Below, piece after piece: positions 1-12,966 of a stretch of DNA of 64,000 nt. Position 1 is the stretch's first letter, and the number at the start of each line of letters is the position of its first letter. The stretch comes from Calycina herbarum (lineage: Eukaryota > Ascomycota > Leotiomycetes > Helotiales > Pezizellaceae). Position numbers and translations under genes: made by a program. The notes under the pieces were generated by a model. It ran no database searches. It was given only the letters and a program-made list of their open reading frames with translations, and was not told the DNA's origin. The stretch lies in the NCBI GenBank assembly GCA_001414485.1, contig LLEY01000014.1, forward strand, positions 558,001-622,000, written 5' to 3'.

Positions 1-1350
1 TTTAAATATTAATAAATTAACTATAATATATTAAATTAACTAAAACTAATTAGAATCCGATAAACTAGATATATCTATAGCTTCTTAATAAGTTCGCGTA
101 TTATAACTAGCTTTTCTATAAATTCTATAGTACTACTTAGACAATTACCTCTTTTTATAACTCCTCTCCGTCGTACGTACGTCGCGTCGTATCTGCTTAT
201 CTACGTCCTTTTATAATATAATATTCTATATATCCTTTATAATAAGTATACTATCTTAATATATATAAGCCTTTTTAGCTCTACGACGCTTACTTAGAGC
301 TTCGTTTACTACTCGAAGTATACGTATCTTCGTAGATAAAAGAGTTATTTTATAAGCTATTCTCTCTATACTCTTTACTAACGTAGTAACTGTCTTGAAA
401 AGTAGAGTTAGTAAGCTTCCTTAGTAATAGATAATTCGATTTTAAACAAGAGTTATTTATAAAAGAGCTTTAGCTAGATTAGAAGAGATCTAGGAGACCT
501 AAGAGTTAGTATTAGTAGTAGAGAGTCTAGAGAGTATTAGAGTTTATAACTTTATATTAAGCTTTGAAATTATAGCTTATAGGTTGAAAGATACTAAGCT
601 AGCTTTATAAAATCTAGTCTAAGCGTTTTAGGCTATTATTAATTCCTTATATACTACTATAAAGACTAGAAAGAACTCTACCTTTATAATATAGTTAATA
701 TAGACTTTAATAAACGTCTTAATCTACCGACTATATACTCGCTTTAAGATACTAAAGTATCTAATATCAAGTGGCTAGGTTAGATAGAATAAGTAGAGAG
801 ATAGTCTAAGAGTTATAATATTATATATCTTATAGTATTCTTAGAACTTAGCTGATTAGTAACTCTTATATCTATTAAGAATAGGTATTCGATATAGCCT
901 CTTTATATAAGTAGTAGTATATTTATTAAAGTATTTTAACTATTCTAGACCTGTCTTATTATTTGTCTATCTATTACTATTACAGCGCTGGTTTATAACC
1001 TAGAAGAATATATATAATAGTATATAATAATATATAACCTCGGTAATTACCTCGGGATATATAGATCTATAACAAGAGCTATAATAAGAGCTATAGCGAG
1101 ATCTTAGCTTCTTTATAGCTATAACAAAAGCTATAACGAGATCTTAGCTATACGTACTTCTAGCTCTTTATAGCTCGTATAAGATTTCAGCTTCTTATAG
1201 CTTATACTTACTTAGTAACCTCTTTTCCCTAGGTATATAACCTGTATTACCTTCGTAGATAGAACTATAGCTTTAAATTCTCGTATTTATATATATATAC
1301 TCTTATATCTTTGCTTTTAGTTATAGTTCGTAATAATTACTTATTAGTTT
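1..1350. repeat. RIP-degraded repeat of unknown class
   Basis: This stretch is extremely rich in TA, CpA and TpG are depleted, and all six frames are cut by TAG/TAA stops. The first ~120 bases resemble 50950-51070 on the other side of the gene island, with shared words such as ATAAACTAGATATAT and ATTATAACTAGCTTTTCT, so it belongs to a dispersed repeat. I could not read a known transposase, reverse transcriptase or helicase in it. The right edge, near 1350, is where similarity to a Fot/pogo transposase starts on the minus strand. Confidence 0.6.
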
Positions 1351-1510
1351 AATAACCTAGTTAGGTAGAAGGCCGCCGTCGGTATACTAGTTTATAAGAT
1401 AATTCTTCTTTTAAACTACTAAAAATAAAGAAACACTCTAGTCTTTACTATTAATATAAGTAATAGCTATAGCCTATTCTCTATTCTCTAGCTAAACTGC
1501 TTTACCTCTA
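1350..1510 (-). pseudogene. Fot/pogo transposase remnant, middle part
   Basis: Read on the minus strand from 1510 downward, this continues in frame the transposase that starts at 21166-21760. It gives a Fot1/pogo-like stretch with an INS block, a GKN-like lysine-asparagine and a YTDGGL-P block, containing TAG stops. Similarity is lost below about 1350, where the catalytic DDE core should continue, so the copy is truncated or replaced. The 5 bases 1506-1510 (CTCTA) are repeated at 21166-21170. Removing everything between restores the reading frame across the junction, which shows that the Gypsy-B element inserted into this transposon. Confidence 0.6.
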
Positions 1511-1975
1511 TATAACGAAACTTAAACGAACTAAACAAAGATAACTAAGTCTCGAAGGTTAGTATATAAGTAAGAAGTATAGATACGCTAGATTGTTTAC
1601 TTAGAAGTAAACTCGTTACTTATATTAAAGATATTAAATAAGATAATAAGATTAATAACTAAAGTTAAGTACGAAGCTTCTATCTAATAGCAGACGTACT
1701 AGTCTTATATAGAACCTTCGTTCTCTAAGTATATTACTTTTATCGCTTATATCACTCGCGTCGCTCGCGATTACAACGATTAGAGCGATATAAACGATCA
1801 CGTTATATAACTACACGTGACTTCTAATAGTCTTATAATAGTAAGATTCTAAAACTCTTAAATACCTTTTTATATTACTAATTTCCTTCTATATTACCTT
1901 CCTTTCTTAGATATTATATCTTATTCTATTAGAGCGCTGTCTAGACTACTTACTATATAGCTGTGATTTATAATA
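1511..1975 (-). repeat. 3' LTR of Gypsy-B copy 1
   Basis: This 465-bp LTR starts TATAACGAAAC (TGTAACGAAAC before RIP) and ends TTTATAATA, the degraded reverse of TGTTACGAATC. The first ~220 bases (promoter TATATAA through R/U5) match all other Gypsy-B LTRs in the window. The outer half, holding CGCTCGCGTCGCTCGCG, differs from that of copy 2. Confidence 0.85.
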
Positions 1976-2149
1976 CTATCCTCTTCTTAGACTAGCGTGT
2001 CTCTATACTTAAGTACGTCTTAAGAAAATATCGTTAAGAGGCTAGCGGCCTCTCTTACTTCTATTATATTATTAATATCTCTCTTAAAAGATAGACTTAA
2101 ATAATATAGAACTCTTAACATCTTCTATATTAAACGTATAAGACGTGAA

Positions 2150-2640
2150 ATAATTCTCTATACTTATTATATTAATATAAAGACTAGCTATTAGTGTATT
2201 AGTATTACTAAGAGTTCTAAGTATTCCGAATATACTAGAAAAGGTAAATCTTATAATATTAAAGAGTAAAATCGAATACTCTTACTTTTTAAGTAGGAAT
2301 CTCTTAATACCTAGAAGCGACGGTTATAATAGAAGGAAGAGATAGTCTACAAAGTTTAGAAAGAAGCTATATAGAAGATCCTCCGACTATAGAAACAACA
2401 ACGCTTCCTTACTAAGCAAGAGTAAGAAATACTCTGTCGTAGTCTTACTAATCTATAAGAGCTTAATAAAGCTAAAGAGAGAGAAAGAGAAGAGAAGAGA
2501 AGAGAGATATAGAGGTCGTCTATCTAGTAGCCTCTTCTACCTCTAGTAGCTCTACTTTTGCTATTAAACTGTCTCTTAATTTAGTATTTCTCGAAGCTTT
2601 CTCTTCTAACTACGAGATATAAGTAACTCTAGGTTTTAGT
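2150..2640 (+). pseudogene. Antisense zinc-cluster/coiled-coil ORF of Gypsy-B copy 1
   Basis: The reading frame lies opposite to gag-pol, between chromodomain and 3' LTR. Codons at 2159, 2168, 2189, 2222, 2231 and 2252 are all TAT and sit at spacing X2-X6-X10-X2-X6, exactly that of a fungal Zn2Cys6 cluster if each was once TGT/TGC. A Gln/Lys/Glu-rich stretch with heptad character follows (2285-2510), matching the antisense frame of copy 2 around the shared block LRLQK. Several TAG stops interrupt it. No function can be claimed for this dead copy. The conserved spacing in three copies is the argument that the frame was real. Confidence 0.5.
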
Positions 2641-2679
2641 AGTAGAACTTCTAAAGTTCTACTAAGTAATAGTTAAGAT

Positions 2680-5600
2680 TACTCTTTAGCTTCTAAGTGT
2701 TTTCTAAATATAAGTAATTTAACTATTTAATTAAATACTTAATTTATCTTCTAATAAGTTTATAGTTAAGAATTCTCTTAACTTTATATTTAGTATTTAG
2801 GTTTACTAGTTGAATTTCTATAATTAGAGCTAGTAGTACTTCTAGTAGTACTAGTTTAAGTAGAGATATATAGAATACTAGATAGATGTTTATTATCTAT
2901 AGTAGTACTAATTTATAATTCAAAGGTTCTTTAATTTATTTAATTTTAAATAGTTCTAGTTTTTTATAGTCTAATTTATTACTTAGTCTTTTTATATCAA
3001 TGTTTTTCTATACTAAGTAGACTTTATCTCTCTCTTTTAGTATTAGCTTCTAACTATGTCGTTTATTATAGTAGTATATATTTCTTTTAGTAATAAACTA
3101 TAAATCCTCTATAAGTTCTTTATATAATCTCTTAATTTTTAAGATATAAATATAAGTAAGTTAATTATTAATAGTCGTAGATAGTAGTTCTTAATATACT
3201 ATTAATTTATATCTAAAGTTAGTATAGAATAGTATAATAAGTATTATTTCTATTACTAAACTAGTATAAGTAAACTATACTAAAGATAGTAATTCTATCT
3301 AATTATTTTACTAATAGTTTATATAATAATAAAGATATATTTTAACTACTTAATTTATTCGTTTGTTCTCTCTATTTATCTAAGAGTGAAAAGCTATTAA
3401 AAGCTTCCTTTTTATATCTAATCGTTTTATAAGAGCGATTTAAAATTTAGAGGTAAAGAGTTTATCTCTATCTAAGAGTATTTCTTCTAGTAGTTTATAT
3501 CTTAAAACTACTTCTTTAAGAAATATAAATGCTAATTCCTTAGCTATACTTAATTCTATATATAGTATTAGAATTATATACTTCGTAAGTCGTTCTATAA
3601 TAACTAGGATTAAGTTATACTTAACTTCTATTATTAGATCTTTAGATTTTAGTAATTTAATAATAAAATCCTAAGATACTGATTTCTAAGGTATTTATAG
3701 TATTAGAGTAGTATTTATCTATCTATAAGAAGTATAGTAGAAAGCCTTATTCCTAGTATAGGTATTATATTCTACTATTACTTTCTTAACTAACGTAGAT
3801 AATCGATTAATATAGTAGTATTATCTTATTCTCTAGAGAGTTTAATAAACTCCTTAGTATTTATAAGCTAGTACTAAATAATATTCTTTAATAAATTCTC
3901 TTATATATAACTTTAGAACTTATAACTTTCTATTTCTATATCTTTCTCTATTATTATACTTATTCGTAGTATAGTAAATATTAGCGAAATCTCTTCTCTA
4001 GACTAGATTAGATAGTATATCTTCTTACTTAGCTAGCTCTAGCTAATTCTTTTTCTATATCTACTAAATCTTCTCTTACTATAGATTATTATTTCTTATA
4101 GTATTAATTTTATATATTATAAGAGCTAAGTCTCTATTCTTAAGAGTTTTTAGAATTACTATCTTCTTATACTCTTTATTTCTCTTATATCTGGGTTTCT
4201 AGCTAAGAGTATCTACTTAAGTATTTAATATTCTTTTTTTATATTAAATAATAATATTAAATCCTTTTAATATTTCTAACTATCTAGCTAACTATCTAAT
4301 CGTAAGTTTCTTAGTTATTATAAACGTTCTAAGGTTCTTATAGTTAGATAAAACTATAACTTAGTATTTTACTAGCTATAAATAGATTCTCTAGTATTCT
4401 AAGGCTAATACTATAATAAGTAATTCTTTATTAAAGATGTTATAGTTTTATTATACTAGGTTAAATGTTTTAGAATAATATATAATAGATATACGTTTCT
4501 CTTTATTATTTAGTTATAAGTAAATTATACCTACTACTATATCTAAAGTATCTATTTTAATTATACTAGGTATATCTATATTAAAATCGTATAGAATAAG
4601 TTTTTCTATAAACCTTACTTTAATCTTCTAAAAAGCGTTCTTAGCTTATTTATTCTAAATAAACTTAATAGTCTTTTTTACTAGTATTAATATTAGTTTA
4701 GTAATCTTTATATAGTCTTAAATAAATAGATAGTAGAAGTTTATAAATCTAAGAAAGAACTATATATCTTTTATATTTTTTAGTAACTTCTAGTTTAAGA
4801 TATCTTAGATCTTTATTAGATCTATTTCTATTTTCTTTAGATTAAATACCTATTCTAAGAAAAGTATTCAAGTTACTTTAAACTCGTATTTCAAGAGTTT
4901 TAATTAAGAGTTTACTTTTATAAGTTATTATAAAACCTCTTTAATATATCTCTTATATTCTTCTTCTTTTTCTAAGAAGATTAAGATATTATCTAAGTAA
5001 TAGATTACTATTACTTTTAGAAGATCTTCTAAAATATTATTATTTTATCTCTAATATATAGCTAGTACGTTATATAGTCTAAATAGTATAACTATATATT
5101 TATAAAGACCTAATAGTAAGGCAAATACTATTTTCTATTCGTCTCTAACTTTTATTTATATAAGTTTATAAGCGTTTTATTAATCTAGTTTTATAAATCG
5201 TACTACTTTATCTAACTTATCTTATAAGTATTAGCTAAGTAGTAGTAGATAAGCGTTCTTAACTATAGTATAATTTACTTCTTAGTAATTAATATATACT
5301 CTTCTATCTAGGTTATCTTTCTTCTTAATAATAATTATATTTAAAGTAATTAGTAACTTAGATTTCCTAATATATCTCTTCTTAATACCTTCTCTTATAT
5401 AACTTTCTATTCTTTATAGGCTTTTCTAGTTATATAACTAAAGCTTCTACTTTAAGAGGTAATAACTCTTTTTAATTTAATCTTATAATTCTATAGACGA
5501 TGTTCTAGTAAGACTTATAAGTCTTCTAGGTTTTTAAATAAAGTCTTAAATTCTTTATACTACATAGGTATTTCGTTATTAGCTAGCTTACTAACCTATA

Positions 5601-8440
5601 GAGAACTCTAGACAAGGTGTTCTAGCGTCTTAGAAGAGGTAGCGCTAACCTTGTTCTAGTCTTATAGTTATAATTATATTAACTAAAGGTTATTTTCTAA
5701 GCCTTCTAATTAATATCTAGATTATATTCTTAAATCTATAGTATACTAAGTATTACTTCCTTACTTTCTATTTTAATAATATTAAATTATATATTTAAGT
5801 AGTATCCTTCGATATTAACTTTTATTAGAATAGTCTATTAATTAATAACTCTATTCTAGTATATAACGTCTGTTTTATTAACTACCTCTAGGTAGTATAG
5901 CTTCGTACTTTTAATTAGAACGTTTAGCTTCTTCGAAGCTATTAAGGAAATAAAGTTACTTATTACTCCTAAGTCTATTATAACTCGTAACTTCTTTTCT
6001 TATATTTTCGTAGTTACTACTAACTGTCTTTCTTCTAAAGTAGTATCTAACTTTGCTTTAATATATTAGACTTCGAAGAGTCGATTTTCTTAGTTATATT
6101 TTCGTCCTTTCTTACTTTTATACTATAGAAAGAATCTTACTCTTTTCTAGTCCGTATATACTACCTCGTATACTAATTAATATTCTATGATTTCTATAGT
6201 CTTAAGAGTCCTTCTTATAAATCGTTTTAGTAAGTTTCTACATCTATATTAGACCTATCTATAACTAGTCTCCTTAATAGTTTCTATAGACTATAGCTCT
6301 TCTATATATAGATAATCTAAAGTAGCTTCTAGTATACTTATCTCTAGTTTAATATAATAAACCTCGAATCTTCCTTCGTTATTATCTTTCTTAGAAGAGC
6401 TTAGAAAGAATATTACCTTTTTATTATTAGAAAAGGCTATCTTATATATTAGACTATCTTCTATAGTTCTTTTAGATTCTAGAAGAGTTCTAATAAAGCA
6501 TCTCTCTATTAACTAGTCTAATATAGTATATAGTTTATATTAAACCTACTTAATAGTTATTTCTTATAAGGTTTTAGTAATCTATTATTCGCCTTCTTTT
6601 AGTTAGTAAAATTCCTAGATTAGAGTAGCTTAGAGATTTACTTAAACGATCTTAAACATTCGCTAATCTTCTAATTCTTTAAATAGTATTATTATTTCTT
6701 TCTCTACTCTTAATACCTAATAACTCTTATTAATTTCTAACTTATAGTCTTAACTAGGTAGGTAGGTAGTAATATCTAATTTTAGACATCTATTATATTT
6801 ATTAAATTCTTTTAGATAATACTACTACTATTTAGTAATATTATTTTTTAGGCTAGTAACTGTCTATAAGTCTCTCTTCTCTAGGTAGTCGTTTAGTACT
6901 ATCTATTCTAGTCTAGGTTCTTTTAATTTAGTAGTTTCTCTTCTAGTAATAAGACTAACTATTATTACTTAGTCTTATTTATTTTAAATAATTATATAGA
7001 TTATTAAAACTATAGAGTTAATCCTCTTAGTAGAATATAAGCTCTAAAAATCAGGTTTCTAGTTTTCTATATATATCTATCTATTTCCTCTCTTAAAAGT
7101 TCTAATAAATACCTATGTCTTATCTTATTTAAGCTTATATATTCTTAGATCTACCTCTAACGAGTTAGATACTAATTCTAATAACTCTAATAAACTTATT
7201 AATAGTAGCGATTTATATTCTACTTAAAGAGGTAATTTATAATCTATTTCTAACTATATATTATAATATTCTTTAAGTAGCGGATCTCTATTATTATTAG
7301 TATTCTAAACTCTACTAGCTTATAACTCGATTCCTTCGTTTAGCTATAGATATATAGCGTCTGCTATTATATCTATAGCGTCTGTTTCAATCTACGTACT
7401 ATATTCTCTAGCCTCGAGCTCTTCGTCTATAAGTTTAATTTTATTAAGTAAAGCTACTTCTTTTTAAACTATAGTATTAACCTATTTTTTCTCTTTAAAG
7501 TCTTTCTTCTTACTATACTTATTTACTCTATAACTAAAGAGGCTATAGTTATAATATAAGTTCTACTTATATCGACGATTTCGCTCTTCTTAGAAAAGTC
7601 CTTCTTTCTTTAGAAAGATCCTCTTCTATATAGCGTTTGCCTTCTTACTATACTTAGTATAGAAGTGTTTCTACTTTTCTAATCTTTTACTCTTCTTCTT
7701 ATACCTAGAATTACTTTTCCTAAATTTATATAGACGGTTATCTAGCTAGATAACCTTCTTAATTATACCTATAATAGTTAAGAACTATATATTCTATTAA
7801 GCTATTTTCTTATAAATATATACTTTTAATCCTTTATAGAAGAGTTCTATAAGAGCGATAGTATTCTATTCTAACTTCGTTTTATAATATTAAAATTTAT
7901 TAGTATAATCTATTACTAATCTAGTCTAGTATAATTCTAAAAGCTTATATATAGTAGTTTAAATCGTATTAAAGTCTCTAAAGACTTTTCTAATAGCTGT
8001 CTTAAATCCTCTCTAAGATTTAAATATAATCTTAGTTAATTCTATCTTTCTATCTTTATCTTTATTTTTAAAGAAATTCTTAAGATATAGTTAAGCTTAT
8101 TCTAATACTAATCCTCTTAAGTAGAAGATAGTAAAGATAGTTTATAAATTATAATTACCTTTGAATTTATTAGAATTAAAGTTAAAGTAGATATCTATTT
8201 AGAAAAGGAATAAGTTAAGTTTCTTACGCTTTCTATAATACGTGTCTAGTATCTTAACTTTAATAAACTTAAGTACTTTAATCTTATAAAGCTCGGAGGC
8301 GTCTAGTATACTAACATTGTCGTCGTTTCTAAGTAACTATATACTAGCAGGTGTTCTTCTAGTAGTACTTCTAGATGTTCCTATAACGTTAACTCGGCTA
8401 GTATTTAAGCTAGCGGCGGCGGGGGTTGCTAGAGCTATAG
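2680..8440 (-). pseudogene. Gypsy-B copy 1 gag-pol, RIP-inactivated
   Basis: Read on the minus strand, the gag zinc knuckle is recognisable at 7515-7556 with the C-X2-C-X4-H-X4-C spacing, but all four ligands are tyrosine. Reverse transcriptase lies near 4800-5400, with a Y-L-D-N active-site block near 4985-5010. RNase H, integrase and a C-terminal chromodomain follow towards 2690. Many CAG, CAA and TGG codons have become TAG or TAA. Domain order is that of Ty3/gypsy chromoviruses. No functional protein can be made from it. Confidence 0.75.
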
Positions 8441-8701
8441 CGACTAAACTTCTAAGTAGATACTTAAAGTGTAATAAAACTTAAATAAACTAAATAAAGA
8501 TAACTAAGTCTTAAAGGTTAGTATATAAGTAAGAAGTATAATATACTAGGTTATTTACTTAGAAGTAAACTCGTTACTTATATTAAAAATATTAAATAAG
8601 ATAATAAGATTAATAACTAAAGTTAAATACGAAGCTTCTATCTAATAGTAGACGTGCTAGTCTTATATAGAACCTTCGTTCTCTAAGTATATCGCTTTTA
8701 T

Positions 8702-8942
8702 TATCAAGGGTTACACCTGTAGAATAAGTCTCGGAGTACTCCAGCGACGCATTCACGTGACCTCGCTTGGCAACGTATGGACGTAACAGAACCTTCGAGA
8801 GTACTCTTAGCAGAACCCTCTAGAATAAGTTAACTAAGTATATAAGTTAGCAAGGACTCTGGCTTAGAAAGGACAATCGAATCTTCTTATATATAGACAC
8901 CTCTATAGTTCAATTCATTAGTATCTACTACAAGTCCTAACA
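8702..8942 (+). repeat. 5' LTR of Gypsy-A copy 1
   Basis: This 241-bp LTR begins TATCAAGGGTTACAC (TGTCAAGG before RIP) and ends AAGTCCTAACA. Its partner at 20688-20928 has the same length and keeps TGTC...TGACA at its ends. Differences between the two look like C/T or G/A transitions. Confidence 0.9.
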
Positions 8943-8960
8943 TTAGATTCGATTCCAAAC

Positions 8961-9133
8961 TAACACTAGAACAACAGGCCTTTACAGCAACACTAGAACA
9001 CACTAGGCCATTTTAGTAACACTAGAATATAACAGGCCTTTATAGCAACACTAGAACATATCAGGCTATTTTAATAACACTAGAACACATCGAGCCTTTA
9101 TAGTAATACTAGAACGTATAGACTATTTCACAG
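8961..9133 (+). repeat. Tandem ~30-bp repeat in the Gypsy-A leader
   Basis: About six imperfect units of ~29-30 bp lie directly after the 5' LTR. Each contains AACACTAGAAC followed by a GGCC- or GGCT-TTT block. The same array is present in copy 2 at about 54741-54905. It sits before the gag frame, so it belongs to the untranslated leader. Its role is unknown; leader repeats could serve RNA packaging or priming, which is only a guess. Confidence 0.75.
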
Positions 9134-12100
9134 TATTTACAGAACTCACGGATAATAAGAGAACTATAAGAAGACGGTATACTGAATCAGCTACCTGCCT
9201 AGTTCCTATAGTATGTTTAAGAGTAGCAGAATCAGTTAATATCTACCTAAGAGAACGATCGTCTACGGATTACAAACGAGTAAAAGAAGGATAAGAAAGC
9301 TCGCTTATAGATAGTCTACAACGATAATAAACCTAGGAAATCTCTTCCTCTACTACTAGAATTCTATAGAGACTCGGATAAGCTAGAAGCTTAGTTATAA
9401 TAAGCACGAGCTAAAATCGAAGTCGACTACTATAGATGTACTAAATACGTTAAGTTTTAGACACTTAACAGATCCTTATAAGGTAAGGCGCTCCGTAGAA
9501 TAGAAGCATAGGTATAGGAATAGGGCAAGCTAGAGCTAGCTAATAGCAGTGATTTCTTAGGTCGAGTAGAGTTTATATTTAGAGACTTATAGGCTAAAGA
9601 AAGAGCGTAACGAAAGCTAGAATCCTTCTACTAGGGCTTAAGACTATTCCTAGAGGTCTTTATAGAATAGCAAGCCCTGCTTATAGAGTCTAGAGGAGGA
9701 TCTTAGCTAGACGACGTAAAAAAGGTGTCTCTTAACCGAATCCTTAGTAACAAGTTAGTTAAGGCGATAATCATAGTTCCTTCTTAACCTAACTTCGAGT
9801 CTTACTACTCTATTATTAAAGAAACGGACGACCGCTTAAGAGCTTATAAAGCTTGAACATTAAGATCTAGGGGCTAGACTCTCCTAGAAATACCACGGAC
9901 CTCTTAGAAACGCTTAACAGATACTATATATTAGGTAATAAACAGCAAACTCGCTAATAGACCGGAAGTCACCTATAAGGCATCTGTAGAGAGCATAGAC
10001 TAGGAACTAGCACCTACTAAAGTTTTAACAACTAGTACTAAGCGTACTAAATAGGTGTCCTAGGAAGAACGAAGCAACTATGCCTATACTGGTCGCTGTC
10101 TTCGCTATAGAGCTACTAGTTATTTTATCTAAGAATGTCTATATAAACTACTAAGGCAACCTATAACAGCAGATTCGGTCTATAAACAGAAGGCAGAGGT
10201 TAAGGAAGTAGTGCTAGAATTAGAAGAAGAAGACGGTAATATCTCCTCGGATTTAGAAAACTAGTAGCTTCTATTAGAAAGCGTAGGTAGAGGCGACGAA
10301 GGGAGTTGTTAGTAATAGACACTTAGAGACATTTTAAGTAGGAATATATAGACGAAAAACCTCTTCTTATATCAGCTTTAGTAAATAGAGTAGCTACTTT
10401 ATAAGCCTTAGTAGATTTAAGGTGTTTAGTCTATAGAATTATTTTAGACTGTTTTATCCGTCACTATTAGCTCTCTTACGTACAAATCACACTAAGGCAT
10501 TTATAGTCAGTAGAAGGAGTATTAGAGGATACTATATCCTAAGTAATATCTTTTAGTATAGATATTAGAGGCTACTAACAGAAACGAGTTTATACTTACA
10601 TAGTCCCTAAGATCGAGAGCTATAAAATAATTCTAGGAAAATCTTAGTTAAGGAGAGAGCGAGCTTTACTTAATACTACTAAGGGATACTTACTCTTCTA
10701 AGACTCTAAGTTAGAAGTTTATAACGAGCTAGAAAAGTCTTACTCCTATAAGCAAGTAAGCACAGCTGTCTTCTACTTTCTTATAGATCAAAAACAGAAG
10801 CTATAGATCTTTATAGTAAGCCTTATAGATATTACAAAAGCCTTAGTAGAAAAGAAGTATACAGACCTACAAACAAAGCTACCTAGCTAGATTAGCCTAG
10901 AATTCTATCTAGTATTCGATAGAAAGGAAGCAAATAAGTTACTAGTATATCGTAAAGGAATTAATCATAGTATCGAGCTCTTATAGACCGAAAACGGATT
11001 AGAAGAAACAGTCCCCTAGAGGCTACTCTATAATATGTCACGAGATAAGCTGTTAGTACTCTGTAAAACCCTAACAGAGTTACTAGATAAGGAATTTATT
11101 TAAGTAAGTAACTCTCTAGCAGCTGCGCTAGTACTCTTCGTACAGAAGCTAGAAGAGAGTCTACAGTTCTATTATAACTACCGAGTACTAAATAAGTTAA
11201 CCTATAAGGACCGCTACCCTTTACCTTTAATCTAAGAGATACTTAACTGGATTAGGAAAGCTAAGTAGTTTATAAAAATAGATGTTATTACTACCTTTTA
11301 TAAGATATAGATTAAGAAGAGAGATAAGTAGAAAACAGCTTTCTAGATACGCTTTAGGCTTTTTAAATAGCTTATTACCTCTTTTAAGCTTATAAATACT
11401 CCTAGCACTTTCTAGCGGTATATTAATTATATGCTTTAAGAGTTCTTAGACGACTTTGTCTTAGTATATGTCGACGATGTCTTAGTCTTTATAGACAGCA
11501 CCTATAACCAGTATCGCGAGCATGTCTATAAAGTAATATAAAGGCTTTAAGATACTAGGCTATAGCTTAATATTAATAAGTACGAATTTGAAGTATAGTC
11601 TATAAAGTACCTTAGGTTTATTATAGAAGTAGAGAAAGGTTTATAGATAAACCTAGCTAAAATATAGGCTATTATAGATTAGAAAGCACTAACAACAGCA
11701 AAAGGCGTCCTTAGCTTCCTAGGATTTGCGAATTTCTATCGACGGTTTATTAAAGACTTTTCATAGATTATAGCTCCTCTTTATAGACTTGTTAAAAAGG
11801 ATATATCCTTCTAATAAATAGACGAAGCGAATAGAGCTTTCGAACAGTTAAAGCAGGCCTTTATAGAGGCTCTAATACTAGCTTAGTTTAACCTAGATTA
11901 TAAGACGGTCCTAGAGACAGACTTCTCTAGATATTACTTAGGAGGCGTGCTCTCTCAAGTAAAGAATAGCGTCTTATAGCCTGTAGCCTTCTTCTTAAAG
12001 AAACACGTACTTACTGAATATAATTACTTAATATATAATAAAGAGTTATTAGCTATTATTCGTTACTTTAAGGAATAGGAAGTAGAGTTAAAAAGTATTA

Positions 12101-12479
12101 GGTAGTTTATAGTACTTATAGATTATAAGAATCTTAAGTACTTTATAATAGTCTATAAACTATCTAAAAGATAAATATAGTAGTAGTTAATACTTAGTAA
12201 GTTTAACCTAATTATCTAATACCGCCTAGGTAAAGAGGGAGGACTACTAGATATACTAATAAGGAGGGACTAGGACCTCTTAGAGGAGGGAGATAAACGC
12301 CTTAATTATAGGATAGTATAACTGATTCTAGATAGAATAATTTAAGAAAATACTATATAGCTAGTACTAGTATTAATAAACGAGAGGAATTAAGTAAGTA
12401 ACGTAGTAACGTAGTAAGCGTTTATAGACTAACTACGGAATCTCTAGGAAGAGGGAAAGGTATAAGATAAGAACTTTAG

Positions 12480-12932
12480 TATTACGAATCACGTTTACGT
12501 AATAAGTAGTCTAGACAGCGTTCTAATAAGACAAGGTATAACATCTAGGAAATAGAAGGTAATATAGAAGGGAATCTGTAATATAGAAGAACATTTAGGA
12601 ATTCTAGGATCTTACTGTTGGAAGTTGGTTGTAATCACGTGACTAGGAAAGGTAAGCGACATGGCCGACGAGTCGACTATGTCGACCATGGTCGGGCAGA
12701 TCGACTATAGCGGCTAGGGGATACGAAGGTTCTATATAAGACTAGTATATCTGCTATTAGATAGGAGCTTCGTACTTAACTTTAGTTATTAATCTTATTA
12801 TCTTATTTAACATCTTTGATATAAGTAACGAGTTCGCTTCTAAGTAAACAACCTAGCGTATTTATACTTCTTACTATATACTAACCTTCGAGACTTAGTT
12901 ACCTTTATTTAGTTCGTTTAAGTTTCGTTACA
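12480..12932 (+). repeat. 5' LTR of Gypsy-B copy 2
   Basis: This 453-bp LTR runs from TATTACGAATCACG (TGTTACG in the partner) to TTCGTTACA. A TATATAA box lies at 12733-12739, at the border between the variable outer half and the ~200 bp shared by all Gypsy-B LTRs. Confidence 0.92.
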
Positions 12933-12966
12933 CTTTAAGCACCTGCTTAGAAGTAAGATCGCTACT

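Noticed and set aside
8961..9133. Regular ~30-bp units could be taken for a CRISPR array
   Set aside because: Eukaryotic context; units are imperfect tandem repeats with no unique spacers, and both Gypsy-A copies carry them.
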